53,213 nucleotides of DNA from an uncultured Bacteroidales bacterium (GCA_903925275.1 CAIYES010000352.1:1-53213); one strand, 5' to 3'; counted from the stretch's first letter, positions 8,751 through 18,182 are shown. Notes: generated from the sequence alone by a model not told the origin. Program-made: numbers and translations.

Positions 8751-10301
8751 CTATTTCGCATAAATCATCTTTTTCGTAATCGTTTTGTTATTGGTTACCA
8801 GGGAATAATGATAAATCCCGGAAGGTAAATCGAACTTTTCCGGTGAAAAAGAGCACACATGTTTTCCTGTGTTCATCCTTTCCTTGTCGATAATTGTCGC
8901 AACCTCGTGTCCGAACATGTCCGACACTGTCAGGGTTACATCACCGGGATTTTCCATCTTAAAAGAGAAGAATGTAGATTCATGGAAGGGGTTGGGGGCA
9001 TTCTGGGATAAAGAGAAGGGGATGGCGGTAATATTTTCCTGACCTACAGTACCAGGATCAATCCGCGCACCCCAAAGTGACAGTACACCGTCATCCATGC
9101 GCATCCAGGTGGCAAAAACATGGTCGTTGTGGGCGGAAACGCCGATATAATGACCGAAAAACAATGTTGAATAGGGAACAAACGGGGAGTCACTGATTTT
9201 GTAATTTGCAAAAGTTTCTCCGCCATCATTGGAAATGGCCAGGTAAACATCAGTTTTGGTATCTGTGTAATTTCTGCGGTCATAAAAAATAACATATATT
9301 TTTCCTGTCACCTGGTCGATCGTGATGTAATTAAAGAACTGGTTCCTGCCGGGGCCGTCATCATTCACGCGTATTGGTGCTGACCATGTTACACCGCCAT
9401 CCGACGATTTTGCCACCCAGATGTTTGCATCATTTCCTCCGCTTTTTTTATCTGTCCAGTTCACATAGATAGTTCCGTTGTAAGGGCCGTTGCTGCGGTC
9501 GCAGACGATGACCGGAAAAGTAACCCCTGTCTGAATACCTGGAATTGATGTTATCCACTGAACCGGAAAACCCGTTACATTAATGTCGGTATCCAGCCAG
9601 GTTTCGCCTTCGTCGGTTGATTTATCAAACATAAGGCCTGCCGGGCTCCACCATGTCACGTAGACTTCGCCATTTGGGCCGGTTGTCGGGTAGGATCCAT
9701 GAACACTGCCAAACCCGCCGGTTGCATTCCCGCCGATGTTGCTGATCAGTTTCTGGTCTCCCCAGGTCAATCCGCCATCAGTTGATTTTGCAATGAAAAT
9801 ATCAGTTGAATCCAGTGGATTAGAACTGCCCCATGTATTAAAACGGCTCCACGAAGTATATAGGTTATTTGTCACCGGGTCGTAAGTGGCCCACTCTTTA
9901 TCAATATCATAGTTGTTGTAAACAGCAGTAAATGATTCGGCTGACCAGGGAGATGAAAATCCTTGTTTTTTATGGCAAACCACACGGCTCAGGTCCTGTA
10001 CAAGGTGAAAATAGTAGAAATTACCGCTGGTATCGGCCAGGATAACAGGATCCCCGTTTACGCCATAGGACGAGGTGATCACCCCATGCTGCCAGGTAAA
10101 TCCGCCATCGTTCGAACTATAATAATTATCAGAAACGGCCCCTATGATGATTTGATCAGGGTTCTGAGGGTTCATAAATATAGAGGGTTCATTAGGCCAA
10201 TCATTTGAAAATCCGATTTGAATATTCGGGGTCTGCGCGTAAAGACCTCCTGCAAAAAGGAACTCCAGGGTAAAAGCGATAATGATTAATCTCATGGCCA
10301 C
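8751..10301 (-). CDS. Asp-box (BNR/sialidase-fold) protein with T9SS sorting domain
   Basis: A signal peptide (about 1-22, ending GLYAQ) leads into a beta-propeller marked by repeated Asp-boxes: SSNDGGFTW, STDGGLTW, STDEGETW, SSDGGVTW and SNDGGETF. These are the hallmark of BNR/sialidase-fold proteins. The residues around them do not reveal a sialidase arginine triad, so enzymatic activity should not be assumed. From about residue 435 a T9SS type A domain is clear: SLSQNAPNPFHESTFFSFKM, then LTVSDMFGHEVATI, then LPSGIYHYSLVTNNKTITKKMIYAK. The protein should be exported to the cell surface. It is transcribed with the same polarity as the NHL-type gene, but a gap of about 220 bases suggests separate promoters. 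Confidence 0.88.
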   Translation of the reverse strand: MAMRLIIIAFTLEFLFAGGLYAQTPNIQIGFSNDWPNEPSIFMNPQNPDQIIIGAVSDNYYSSNDGGFTWQHGVITSSYGVNGDPVILADTSGNFYYFHLVQDLSRVVCHKKQGFSSPWSAESFTAVYNNYDIDKEWATYDPVTNNLYTSWSRFNTWGSSNPLDSTDIFIAKSTDGGLTWGDQKLISNIGGNATGGFGSVHGSYPTTGPNGEVYVTWWSPAGLMFDKSTDEGETWLDTDINVTGFPVQWITSIPGIQTGVTFPVIVCDRSNGPYNGTIYVNWTDKKSGGNDANIWVAKSSDGGVTWSAPIRVNDDGPGRNQFFNYITIDQVTGKIYVIFYDRRNYTDTKTDVYLAISNDGGETFANYKISDSPFVPYSTLFFGHYIGVSAHNDHVFATWMRMDDGVLSLWGARIDPGTVGQENITAIPFSLSQNAPNPFHESTFFSFKMENPGDVTLTVSDMFGHEVATIIDKERMNTGKHVCSFSPEKFDLPSGIYHYSLVTNNKTITKKMIYAK

Positions 10302-10707
10302 AAAATATTAGTCAGAAAGAAATAAAAAGATGTCAGGATTTTAGCGAGTATAAAGAACTTTAGTTTCACGTTATAGCAGTTGCATCTTCATAAAGATATC
10401 TCACCGGCCGACCTGAATCAAATTATATCGGTAAACCCCTCTGAACAAACGGTATTCTTTTAATGATCATGGCCATGCTGGATTCTATTTCTAAAGGAAC
10501 ATTTCATTTGTAATCTTGCGGTTGCCGGTGATCAGTTTTCAGGTACTGATATCCGATGGAAGATCATGCTTTGCCGGTTCAAAGCGGATCGAATGCGGGC
10601 CGGGCTCTATCTGGTTGCAAGGAGGTTGTTTTGAGACTGAATGATTATTTCTGTGAAGACGTTTAAAAAAAGTATCAGGATACATGTTTTTTTTTAATGG
10701 AATTGTT
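10302..10707. other. Intergenic region between two T9SS-related genes
   Basis: About 400 bases lie between the starts and ends of two leftward genes. I see no convincing gene. A short rightward frame near 10550-10635 ends with a GLYLV-like stretch that faintly resembles a T9SS tail, but it is too weak to call. A single TTTTGAGAC heptamer-containing sequence occurs at 10629-10637 without the second copy seen at 43772 and 48812. The promoter of the Asp-box gene should lie near 10310-10380. Confidence 0.4.
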
Positions 10708-11958
10708 TTAGTTTTTCACACAACGAACTGATACGGCATCATCAGGATGGAAACTTCCCACGGTAAGAATTCCATTAGATGTTTCCAGCATCATGGCTGT
10801 CACTTCAACCATTGTGAGATTCCCTGTAGAAGTTGAAAAAGCACCATGGTCCCCTTTCCATTGAAATTCGTCCCAAAACGCCCACATTCCTGCAGGCAGG
10901 GCGGTAAAACCAACTTCATCTGTCGCGCCGGTGTTTGGACTTATCCAGTGAGCATTTCCGGTTTCCTTTATTTTCCCGCCGGCAATATTCAATCCACCCA
11001 AAAAACCGGCAAACTGCTGCCATTCTGCCTGGCTTGGTAAATGCCAGCCATCCGGACAAACGCCCTGAACATTACTGGGGTTGGTACTGCTGCTTGCAGC
11101 TCCGTTCATCGCAGCCGACCAAGCATACAACCTGCCGTAAATCAATGAATTGGCCGGATCATGATCATAATCATAATAGGCTGCTGCGGTTCCATCAGGA
11201 TAGTGTGTGCTTTTCAGGTTTTCCGCCATCCATGTTTGTGAACCTGTCTCAACAATGGTGTAATGATTGTTGTCATAATCGGTACAGGGAGCATATGTAA
11301 ATGTGATTGTTTTACTGCTGGTTGGAATATCCATCACAACAGTAGCGTATATGCCGGATCTGCCCGTGAATTTTAACAGGTCGCCTGCAGTGTATTGCAT
11401 CTGGACAACCGCATCAGCATTTTTAATATTTTCAGGAGTTGACTGACCCGATGGTTGTTCGTAAGAGTATATCTGCGTTGGCTTCCCCGATGATGACGCA
11501 CTGATAATTTTTCCGGTGTACTGATATGCTTCCGAATGTATCCGTACCGCATAAATGCCGCTTTGCAACCCACTGATACGAATGACATGCCGGCCTCTGG
11601 CGAAAGATGCATTTGCTTTTGCAACCTGCGTGCCCGAAATGTCAGTAACAGTGATATTGACTTTGGCGATGGTTGTGGCCTCAAATGATAAGAAACTGTC
11701 ATCATTGGCAGGGTTGGGGTAAATATTCAGGGAGTTCCCCGCTTTTGTTTCGGTTGGATCAGTAATTGACAGGGTTCCCAATAGTTGTAACTGATTTCCA
11801 TTACCCACGGTCAGGCTGGTGCCTTGGGTAAGGTTTTCAACGCTAACACTATCCACTGCGGCAGAGGAACCAGTTCCTGCAAAGGTGATCACGTAGTTCT
11901 GGGCTTGCAATTTTGCCAGAGCACAAATCAATAGGAATAGTAATGTGCTTTTTTTCAT
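10708..11958 (-). CDS. FISUMP-domain exported protein with an internal T9SS-like domain
   Basis: The protein has a signal peptide (1-20, LAKLQAQ) and a short beta region. Next comes a T9SS type A-like module at about 70-155, containing NIYPNPANDDSFLSFEA, NITVTDISGTQVAKA and LQSGIYAVRIHSEAYQYTGKII. After this comes a second half that is a FISUMP (Fibrobacter succinogenes major paralogous) domain: DYDNNHYTIVETGSQTWMAENL, YGRLYAWSAAMNG, CPDGWHLPSQAEWQQF, ALPAGMW and the end VSVRCVKN. FISUMP domains are found in Bacteroidota surface proteins, often as lipoproteins. The odd point is the order: T9SS sorting signals act only at the extreme C-terminus, so here the module is probably structural or the FISUMP domain was added later. 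A surface binding role is inferred; no enzyme motif is visible. Confidence 0.85.
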   Translation of the reverse strand: MKKSTLLFLLICALAKLQAQNYVITFAGTGSSAAVDSVSVENLTQGTSLTVGNGNQLQLLGTLSITDPTETKAGNSLNIYPNPANDDSFLSFEATTIAKVNITVTDISGTQVAKANASFARGRHVIRISGLQSGIYAVRIHSEAYQYTGKIISASSSGKPTQIYSYEQPSGQSTPENIKNADAVVQMQYTAGDLLKFTGRSGIYATVVMDIPTSSKTITFTYAPCTDYDNNHYTIVETGSQTWMAENLKSTHYPDGTAAAYYDYDHDPANSLIYGRLYAWSAAMNGAASSSTNPSNVQGVCPDGWHLPSQAEWQQFAGFLGGLNIAGGKIKETGNAHWISPNTGATDEVGFTALPAGMWAFWDEFQWKGDHGAFSTSTGNLTMVEVTAMMLETSNGILTVGSFHPDDAVSVRCVKN

Positions 11959-12280
11959 GTTCTTTCAGTTTAATCAGGAGATAAAAGTAATATGAGGATC
12001 AAATTTAAAGATCAATCATTGTACAAATGGAGGGTATGACCTTGCGAATTGTCATGGAATGTGCACAGATGGTTGACAGAAAGCCCCGATATCTGAAATG
12101 TGAAGTGGATGCAACATGTTCCCGGGTGAGAAAATCGATTTGAAAAAGGATGGACGAAAATCACCATTTGTTGATCCATATCAGCCGTTTGTGGACTTGT
12201 TAATCCTGAAGTGTAGGAGATGCCCTAGATTTGAGGTTCATAAACCATAAGTAAATAGAAACAATTAACATATTATTGTC
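11959..12280. other. Divergent intergenic region
   Basis: About 320 bases lie between the divergent FISUMP gene and the PD40-like gene. It must hold promoters for both directions. The 60 bases before the rightward start are AT-rich, but I cannot point to a full TTG/TAnnTTTG pair with correct spacing. No RNA gene or short coding frame could be supported. Confidence 0.4.
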
Positions 12281-13522
12281 ATGAACAAGATAACAATATC
12301 AGATTATTTGTTAATGTGGAGTCTTCTCAGCTGCCTCTGCCTCAGTCCGCTGCAATCAATCCCTCAACAGGCTCCGGCATCCCTCTATGGCTCCTGGTTC
12401 GGCCAAACCCCTCCGGGCACTGTTCCTGTATTATTTGCACCGCCCGAACTGCAGTCAAACACCGAATGGTTCTGGCACGGCGGACTGGCATTTTCCCCAG
12501 ATGGCACGGAATTCTATATGGATATATATTATCCTAATGCCAATCCATCCGGGATGCGGGTCAGGCAAATGATCATGTCCAACAATGAATGGAGTCCCAT
12601 TCAAACAGCTCCTTTTGCCGGGGAATATGTTTCGGCAGGGATGAGCTTCACTGATAATGGCAATACGGTTTATTGGGTCTCCGACAGACCTGAAAGCAAC
12701 TTCTGGAAATCATCAAAAGTTAATGGTATTTGGAACAATGCTGCTCCTGTCTATTACCAGTATCCAGCCGGATTAGGCAGCGGATGGAGATTATCGGTGG
12801 CAAACTCGGAAAGGATCTACGCTCATTTCTTCAGTGGTGGTAGTTTTGATGAATGTGATATCTATACCATCGACCGGGTCAATGGACAATATCTGACGCC
12901 TCAGAAAATGAGCGTCAGCATTAATTCAGATTCAATGGACATCGGCGCATTCATTGATCCGGATGAAGAATACTTGATTTTTGAATCGAACAGGGCAGGA
13001 GGTTTAGGTAAAACTGATCTGTATATCAGTTTCAGGAAACCTGATAATTCCTGGACTTTGGCTGGAAATTTTGGCTATCCGGTCAATACTGATTCTTATG
13101 AAATGTCACCCAGTGTGTCAGCAGATAAACAGTTTCTGTTTTTTCTTTCCGAGCGTGACGGTGACCGCAATCCATACTGGGTCAGTGCAAGTATCATGGA
13201 CAGTATGCGGATGGTTCTTCTTTCTGTCCCACCTGCAACAGTCCGGAATGAAGGGCCTATACTCTATCCGAATACGCCTAATCCTTGTGAAAAGCAAACT
13301 TTCATTCGATTCAGGCTGTCTGAAAGAACAACTTTGTCGATCAATTTTTTTAATCAGTTAGGTCAACCAGAAGGTTCCCCTGTAACTGATAGGACCTTTG
13401 CCTCCGGAGAGCATTCAATATGCATACCCACAGAACATCTTTTACCAGGCATTCATTATTATGTTATTCAGACAAGTGGCCATAAGCCTGTGGTTGGAAA
13501 GATATCAGTGATGGGAAACTGA
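12281..13522 (+). CDS. PD40-type beta-propeller protein with C-terminal T9SS-like domain
   Basis: The N-terminus has a hydrophobic signal region (about 12-28, LLMWSLLSCLCLSPLQS). The body is a WD40-like/PD40 propeller, seen as repeated LAFSPDGTEFYMDIYY, MSFTDNGNTVYWVSDRP, FIDPDEEYLIFESNRAGGLG, LYISFRKPDNSW and SVSADKQFLFFLSERDG. This is the TolB/OmpA-associated style of periplasmic or surface propeller. The last 85 residues resemble a T9SS type A sorting domain (LYPNTPNPCEKQTFIRFRL, LSINFFNQLGQPEGSPV, LLPGIHYYVIQTSGHKPVVGKI), so export across the outer membrane is likely. No catalytic residues are evident. The gene is monocistronic and convergent with the LytTR regulator. Confidence 0.85.
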   Translation: MNKITISDYLLMWSLLSCLCLSPLQSIPQQAPASLYGSWFGQTPPGTVPVLFAPPELQSNTEWFWHGGLAFSPDGTEFYMDIYYPNANPSGMRVRQMIMSNNEWSPIQTAPFAGEYVSAGMSFTDNGNTVYWVSDRPESNFWKSSKVNGIWNNAAPVYYQYPAGLGSGWRLSVANSERIYAHFFSGGSFDECDIYTIDRVNGQYLTPQKMSVSINSDSMDIGAFIDPDEEYLIFESNRAGGLGKTDLYISFRKPDNSWTLAGNFGYPVNTDSYEMSPSVSADKQFLFFLSERDGDRNPYWVSASIMDSMRMVLLSVPPATVRNEGPILYPNTPNPCEKQTFIRFRLSERTTLSINFFNQLGQPEGSPVTDRTFASGEHSICIPTEHLLPGIHYYVIQTSGHKPVVGKISVMGN

Positions 13523-13599
13523 GTTTCGAGGGGAGGAGACAATGACTAAAATCATAAATCATACCTTTTTTTATTATTCTTCAATAGGTGTGCAGATTG

Positions 13600-14361
13600 T
13601 TAACGGCTCATCTTCGACATCTGCTGTAAGAACAGATCCCGTTTGATCCTGGAGATGGGAATTTGCGAACCATCCGTCATTTCGATATATCCGCCCTCCT
13701 GGCGAACATATTTTTTTACGAATTCAAGGTTGATCAGATGGGAATTATGGGGACGGAAAAAATTCCGGTCTGTCAGCAAGTCCTGGTATTCTTTGAGGTT
13801 CCTTGAAACCAGGTGCTTTTTATGATCCAGCATGTAAAACCAGCAATAACTGCGATCCGCTTCAATTCTGACAATTTCTCTGGTGTTCAGATATTCCATT
13901 CCTTCCGTGGTAGGGATGGCCAGTTTGGTGGGAAGGGCCGATCTCAGGTTTTCAAGTAATGCCTGGTAATCGACATGCTGGTTAAACTGGTGTGATCGTT
14001 TCGCTGTCACTTTATCGACAGCTTCAATAAACTCACTGATATTGATAGGCTTAAGAATGTAGTCAACCGCGCTGAATTTGATCGCCTTCAGTGCATACTG
14101 GTTGAATGCCGTGATAAAAATGACATCGAACATTTTTTCCGGAAACCGGGCAAGGAGATCAAACCCGCTTCCGTGAGGCATTTCCACATCCAGGAAAACC
14201 AGTTCAGGCTGATTCTCCGTAATCAACTTAACGCCATCATTTGCATTGTGTGCGGTCCCGGTCACCAACAGTTTCGGGCAGTACTCCTGAATAATGGAAC
14301 GGATGAAATTTACCGCATCCGCTTCATCATCAACGATAACAGTCTTCAGGGGTTGTATCAT
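13600..14361 (-). CDS. LytTR-family response regulator
   Basis: The 253-residue protein has a receiver domain at about 5-125: acidic pair Asp11/Asp12, phosphoacceptor Asp58 in LVFLDVEMP, the Thr/Ser position in FITAF and Lys in ILKPI. A LytTR DNA-binding domain follows at about 150-250 (EIVRIEADRSYCWFYM, FFRPHNSHLINLEFV, GSQIPISRIKR). LytTR domains bind imperfect direct repeats spaced about two helical turns apart. The start codon overlaps the stop of the histidine kinase by four bases (ATGA), showing translational coupling, so the kinase is almost certainly its partner. Targets are not shown by the sequence; neighbouring exported proteins and the repeated TTGAGAC sites elsewhere in the window are candidates. 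Confidence 0.95.
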   Translation of the reverse strand: MIQPLKTVIVDDEADAVNFIRSIIQEYCPKLLVTGTAHNANDGVKLITENQPELVFLDVEMPHGSGFDLLARFPEKMFDVIFITAFNQYALKAIKFSAVDYILKPINISEFIEAVDKVTAKRSHQFNQHVDYQALLENLRSALPTKLAIPTTEGMEYLNTREIVRIEADRSYCWFYMLDHKKHLVSRNLKEYQDLLTDRNFFRPHNSHLINLEFVKKYVRQEGGYIEMTDGSQIPISRIKRDLFLQQMSKMSR

Positions 14362-16337
14362 GTCATCAGTGGTAATTGAAGTTCAACACGCGTTCCGCAC
14401 GAATGGTTCATATCATCGGTCAGGTCAGTAAAAATGACCTTCAGATCGGTACCGTAAAGCGCATTTGTAATGTTGATGCGCGATTCGGTAATTTTGGTCC
14501 CAAGTGAATTATGTGGAGTGTCTTTCTGTTTTTTGATCTCCATGGCAGCTTCCCGGCCGATTCCGTTATCCTCAATCACGCAACAGATGTGACGATCGCA
14601 TAACTTCATGCTGATGGTGAGCAACCCCTGATCTTGTTTGTTGATAAGCCCGTGACATACAGCATTTTCAACATAGGGCTGGATCAGCATGGTCGGAATT
14701 TTATAAGTGAGGGTATCAATTTCCTCATCAATGATGATCTCATAGGTGAATTTTTCTTTAAACCTCAGGGTTTCCAATTCAAGATAAAGTTGAATGACGT
14801 CAAGTTCATCTTTTACCGGAACCAGCGTGTGCTGCGAATTTTCCAGGATTTTCCGGATAAGACGTGAAAATTTTGTGAGATAATTGTTTGTCGCGATCTT
14901 ATCGTGCTGGTACATGTAATACTGGATCGAATTCAGCGTGTTGAAAATAAAATGGGGATTCATTTGCTGCCTGAGGTTCGCATGGGTGATTTCCGAAAGC
15001 CGGTTGTTCATCTCGCTGATCTTTCGTTTGGCGGCAGTCTTAGCCTGGTAATAGAGCAGCATTCCGATGATGAGCAGCAACAGGATGAATCCTGAAAATC
15101 CATAGGTGAAGTACTTCTGCTGGTCCAGTTTCAGGTTGAGCAGTTGCAGTTCCTTTTCTTTGGCCTCCGTGTCAAATTTTGCACGGGCATAACCCAATCC
15201 TTCCTGGTACCTTCCCGCGTTCAGCGAATCATTTGAATTCTTGAATGCAACATAACAATCATAAGCCTTTTTGTAATCAGCCCTGGCGATATACATGTCG
15301 CTCATATCCTTGTATAATCCGGCTAAAATGTAGAAATCCTTGGTTTTCATGCCATATTGCTCGCAAAGATTATAATTGAACAAGGCTTTGGCATAATCTT
15401 TCTTGTCTCTGTAGATGTTGCCGATATTCTCATAAGGTTTGGCAAAACCAGCGATGTTCGAAGGTGGGCAAAACTGAATAGCCTGATGATAATAGGGCAG
15501 GGAAGAGTCGGGTTCATGTTTCAAATAGTAAAACCAACCAATCATGTTCAGGATTGTCAGTGCTGACAGTGAGTCGTTTATGGATTTGCTGATTGTTAAT
15601 GATTCCTGCAGATAAGGCAACACCGTCTTGAGGTTGCTGTCGATATGCATGAGCTGCACACCAACCCTGAAAGACGCCTGTGCTGTTAATCTCGGGTCGT
15701 TTTCTTTTCTTGCTTCGTCGAGGAACAACATCAGGTATTTTTCGCGTTCTCCTTCATTTTGCGTTTGAGCGTAAACATTGGCAATTCCCAGGTATGCATT
15801 CGGAATAATTTTTTTTAACCGTTTCTCCCGTGCGATGGCAATGTTTTTCTGAAAAAGGCCGATGCTTTCATTGAACTGGCCAGCGAAGAAAATGACAGTG
15901 GCCAGGTAGTTTCTGGCTTCACCGGCTTCCTGGAAATTCTTTTTTTCTTCAAGGTCACTGATTACAATTTCCATCTCCTCCGCTGCTTTTTTTATCATGT
16001 CATGCGATCGCAGGAGCATGGCATGCAGCCATCGTAAACGGTATGGAACGGGAAGTTTTTTTTCATGCGTGAGTTCGAGGGCTTTTGTGGTGTAAACTTC
16101 ACCTTTGTTGATTGTTCTGTTGTCAGCCATGCATAGGTCCGAAAGCCTGATCAGGGTTTTTAATCTCACGGTATCTGGTAGTTTTTCAGCCAGCGATTTT
16201 TCAAGGGTGTGGATGGAATCATGCTGCTGTCCGAAGGCAGTGCCCGTAAAAAGGAATAGATAAACAAATATGAAAAGTAGTTGTCCCTGTTTCAGCATTC
16301 CGGTGAATGAAAAATGATTAACATGCAAAACTATCAA
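14358..16337 (-). CDS. TPR-containing sensor histidine kinase (LytS-like HisKA_7TM-less type)
   Basis: The N-terminus carries a signal peptide. The second Met (residue 14, start near 16298) would place it better and is a plausible true start. Residues 40-380 form a periplasmic array of TPR-like helices (YENIGNIYRDKKDYAKALFNY, LYKDMSDMYIARADYKKAYD), followed by one membrane helix at about 411-430. The cytoplasmic kinase is of the His_kinase/LytS type. Phosphoacceptor His462 lies in QQMNPHFIFNTLNS, the N-box in PYVENAVCHGL and the G-box in IEDNGIGREAA. This TPR sensor plus LytTR output is a common Bacteroidota pairing. The periplasmic TPR domain presumably senses a protein or envelope signal; the ligand is unknown. 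It is the first gene of a two-gene operon with the regulator. Confidence 0.94.
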   Translation of the reverse strand: MIVLHVNHFSFTGMLKQGQLLFIFVYLFLFTGTAFGQQHDSIHTLEKSLAEKLPDTVRLKTLIRLSDLCMADNRTINKGEVYTTKALELTHEKKLPVPYRLRWLHAMLLRSHDMIKKAAEEMEIVISDLEEKKNFQEAGEARNYLATVIFFAGQFNESIGLFQKNIAIAREKRLKKIIPNAYLGIANVYAQTQNEGEREKYLMLFLDEARKENDPRLTAQASFRVGVQLMHIDSNLKTVLPYLQESLTISKSINDSLSALTILNMIGWFYYLKHEPDSSLPYYHQAIQFCPPSNIAGFAKPYENIGNIYRDKKDYAKALFNYNLCEQYGMKTKDFYILAGLYKDMSDMYIARADYKKAYDCYVAFKNSNDSLNAGRYQEGLGYARAKFDTEAKEKELQLLNLKLDQQKYFTYGFSGFILLLLIIGMLLYYQAKTAAKRKISEMNNRLSEITHANLRQQMNPHFIFNTLNSIQYYMYQHDKIATNNYLTKFSRLIRKILENSQHTLVPVKDELDVIQLYLELETLRFKEKFTYEIIIDEEIDTLTYKIPTMLIQPYVENAVCHGLINKQDQGLLTISMKLCDRHICCVIEDNGIGREAAMEIKKQKDTPHNSLGTKITESRINITNALYGTDLKVIFTDLTDDMNHSCGTRVELQLPLMT

Positions 16338-16460
16338 ATATCAGGTAACAAAATGCCGGGAACTTTTCCAATGACCTGATTTGGGGCATGGTTTTCATGT
16401 TTGGGTTTATACTTACCCTGAAAACTGCAACTCACTCAGATTTTTGTTTGACCCATCGGA

Positions 16461-16565
16461 TCATTTCAGAACCAGTCGTTTCTCATTGGCGGAAGATGAT
16501 CTTTCATGTGTGATGTCCAACATCATGAGCCGCTGGTGTTCATCCCCGATTAAAACAGGTTCAGT
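16461..16565 (-). pseudogene. Possible gene fragment in the region upstream of the kinase operon
   Basis: A 34-codon open frame without a good start codon ends ANEKRLVLK. The tail weakly resembles the DxANRFVLRF ending seen before the sorting domain of the giant T9SS proteins in this window. It is more likely a short relic or chance frame than a gene. It lies in the 16338-16894 gap, whose remaining sequence, apart from the signal-peptide relic at 16678, shows nothing assignable. Confidence 0.15.
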
Positions 16566-16677
16566 TTACCGACCCATTTTACCGTTTAACGAGTTTAAAT
16601 GACCTTTCGCATATTGCTGTTTTTTTATCTAAATGATACAACGATTTTTGCAGTATCAACATGAAAACAGTTTTTGT

Positions 16678-16778
16678 ATGAAAAATCTACAGATGCTTTT
16701 TTTGATTGCCATTCTTTCCCTGACAAGTTTTCCAGCGCTTTTGCTTTTGATATTGCCGGCAACATGCTGAATGAATAA
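16678..16778 (+). pseudogene. Frameshifted signal-peptide relic
   Basis: A rightward frame opens with MKNLQMLFLIAILSLTSF, a typical signal peptide, then runs into an unnatural all-hydrophobic tail and stops at 16770. Shifting frame after about codon 18 restores a normal cleavage region and mature start (SSAFAFDIAGNMLNE) before a stop at 16778. This is what a one-base frameshift plus truncation of an exported protein would leave. It could also be an intact 30-residue membrane peptide, but the restored AFA cleavage site favours the relic reading. Confidence 0.4.
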
Positions 16779-16894
16779 AAAGATCAGCAATGATTTAGCA
16801 ACTTGCGGTCATTAAAGAGTTTACCACGTGAAAAATGATAACTTATTTTTGAAAAACACAATAGAAATTCTAACATTAATTAGGAATAATAACT

Positions 16895-18157
16895 ATGAAA
16901 AATGTAATTGGAATTAAAGGGATATTTATCTTATCCCTGTTTGTATGTTTCACAAATCATGTTGATTCACAAACCAATTTTATCTACGGAAAACAATTTG
17001 GTTCTGATGAGGATGGTGTTGCCTTTAATCCGGTAACTGATAAAAATGGAAATGTATACATAGCCGGCAATACGAAAGGGGCACTTGCAGGTCAGTCTTA
17101 TGGTAAAACGGATGGATTTGTCTCCAAATTCGATAGCACGGGAAATATTATCTGGACAAAACAATTTGGAACAAACGAGGATGATAACATCAATTGGTTA
17201 ACACTCGACCAAACCGGACATCTATATGTAACCGGTTGTACAAATGGTGTGCTCGGTGAAAAGAATTTCGGAAAGGAAGATGTCATAGTTGCCAGGTTTG
17301 ATACCAATGGGAATATTGAATGGCAAAAACAATTTGGAAGTGATAGTACGGATGTTGGGAATATGGTGTATGTGGATTTTCAAGGATATATTTATGTAGC
17401 AGCAGCGACAAAAGGAACAATGGACAAATTATCCTTTGGTGGTGTGGATTACGTTATCTTAAAATTGGATAGTAAAGGCAATCTCATTTGGATGAAGCAA
17501 TTTGGAACATCAAAGGGGGATGAATGTCAGGGAATAACTGGAGACAGCACAAATATTTATATTTGCGGATATACCTTCGGAGACCTGGCAGCAAAAAACA
17601 AAGGTAGCCTGGATGCATTCATAGGAAAATTCACCGATAAAGGTGAACAGGTAAAATTATTCCAATTTGGAACAGATAAGTTTGATATGGCAAGCCATAT
17701 CACACTTGATAAAGAAAAAAATATTTATATCGGAGGCAGCACCGGCGGAGATTTTAGCGGCAAAAACCTGGGCGAAGGAGATAGCTTTTTATCAAAATTT
17801 AACAAGAACTTTGAAATACGCTGGACACAACAATTTGGTACAAATAAATGGGATGGAATCAATGGTATTGCGTTAAATGAAAAGATATCCGGAAATATCG
17901 TTGTAAGTGGCTGCCAGCACTGGCCCTCGTGCCAGTCATTTGTTCGGATGTATTCGAAAGACGGCAGTTTGCTATGGGTTAACAATTATACAGCAAACGG
18001 TAAAAATGGAGGCACTTGTGGCAAGGGAGTTTGCATCGATAATAAAGGAAACATATACCACTCCGGAAATACAGGAGGTAACCTGTTTAAAAGCATCGAA
18101 AAACCTGAAGGTCATGATGTGTTTTTGATCAAGCTTAGTCTGTTGAAGGCAAACTGA
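16895..18157 (+). CDS. SBBP-repeat beta-propeller exported protein
   Basis: After a signal peptide (about 1-25, NHVDSQ) the whole 420-residue protein is made of repeats of about 50 residues. Each has the SBBP pattern: W.kQFGt..dD, then a strand with G.iYv.G.T.G.l, then G..D.fi.Kfd..G. Examples are WTKQFGTNEDDNINWLTLD, WQKQFGSDSTDVGNMVYVD, WMKQFGTSKGDECQGITGD and WTQQFGTNKWDGINGIALN. Such repeats fold as a beta-propeller and occur in secreted bacterial proteins of unknown role. No T9SS tail or lipobox is visible, so the destination is probably the periplasm or, via another route, outside. It is convergent with the eCIS operon and just beyond the small transcript there. A link to the injection system is possible but unsupported. 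Confidence 0.85.
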   Translation: MKNVIGIKGIFILSLFVCFTNHVDSQTNFIYGKQFGSDEDGVAFNPVTDKNGNVYIAGNTKGALAGQSYGKTDGFVSKFDSTGNIIWTKQFGTNEDDNINWLTLDQTGHLYVTGCTNGVLGEKNFGKEDVIVARFDTNGNIEWQKQFGSDSTDVGNMVYVDFQGYIYVAAATKGTMDKLSFGGVDYVILKLDSKGNLIWMKQFGTSKGDECQGITGDSTNIYICGYTFGDLAAKNKGSLDAFIGKFTDKGEQVKLFQFGTDKFDMASHITLDKEKNIYIGGSTGGDFSGKNLGEGDSFLSKFNKNFEIRWTQQFGTNKWDGINGIALNEKISGNIVVSGCQHWPSCQSFVRMYSKDGSLLWVNNYTANGKNGGTCGKGVCIDNKGNIYHSGNTGGNLFKSIEKPEGHDVFLIKLSLLKAN

Positions 18158-18182
18158 GGATCATGAGGAAAATTAGCCCCCC

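Noticed and set aside
8751-10301. Calling the Asp-box protein a sialidase.
   Set aside because: Asp-boxes mark the fold only; the catalytic arginines, tyrosine and glutamate cannot be identified by eye, so the enzyme name is not supported.
10629-10637. A third TTTTGAGAC sequence that could belong to the direct-repeat sites.
   Set aside because: No second copy at 20 bases in either direction and no surface gene starting downstream on that strand.
10550-10640. Short rightward frame with a GLYLV-like stretch in the 10302-10707 gap, suggestive of a decayed T9SS tail.
   Set aside because: Only a few residues match, with no preceding sorting-domain motifs, so chance is the simpler explanation.
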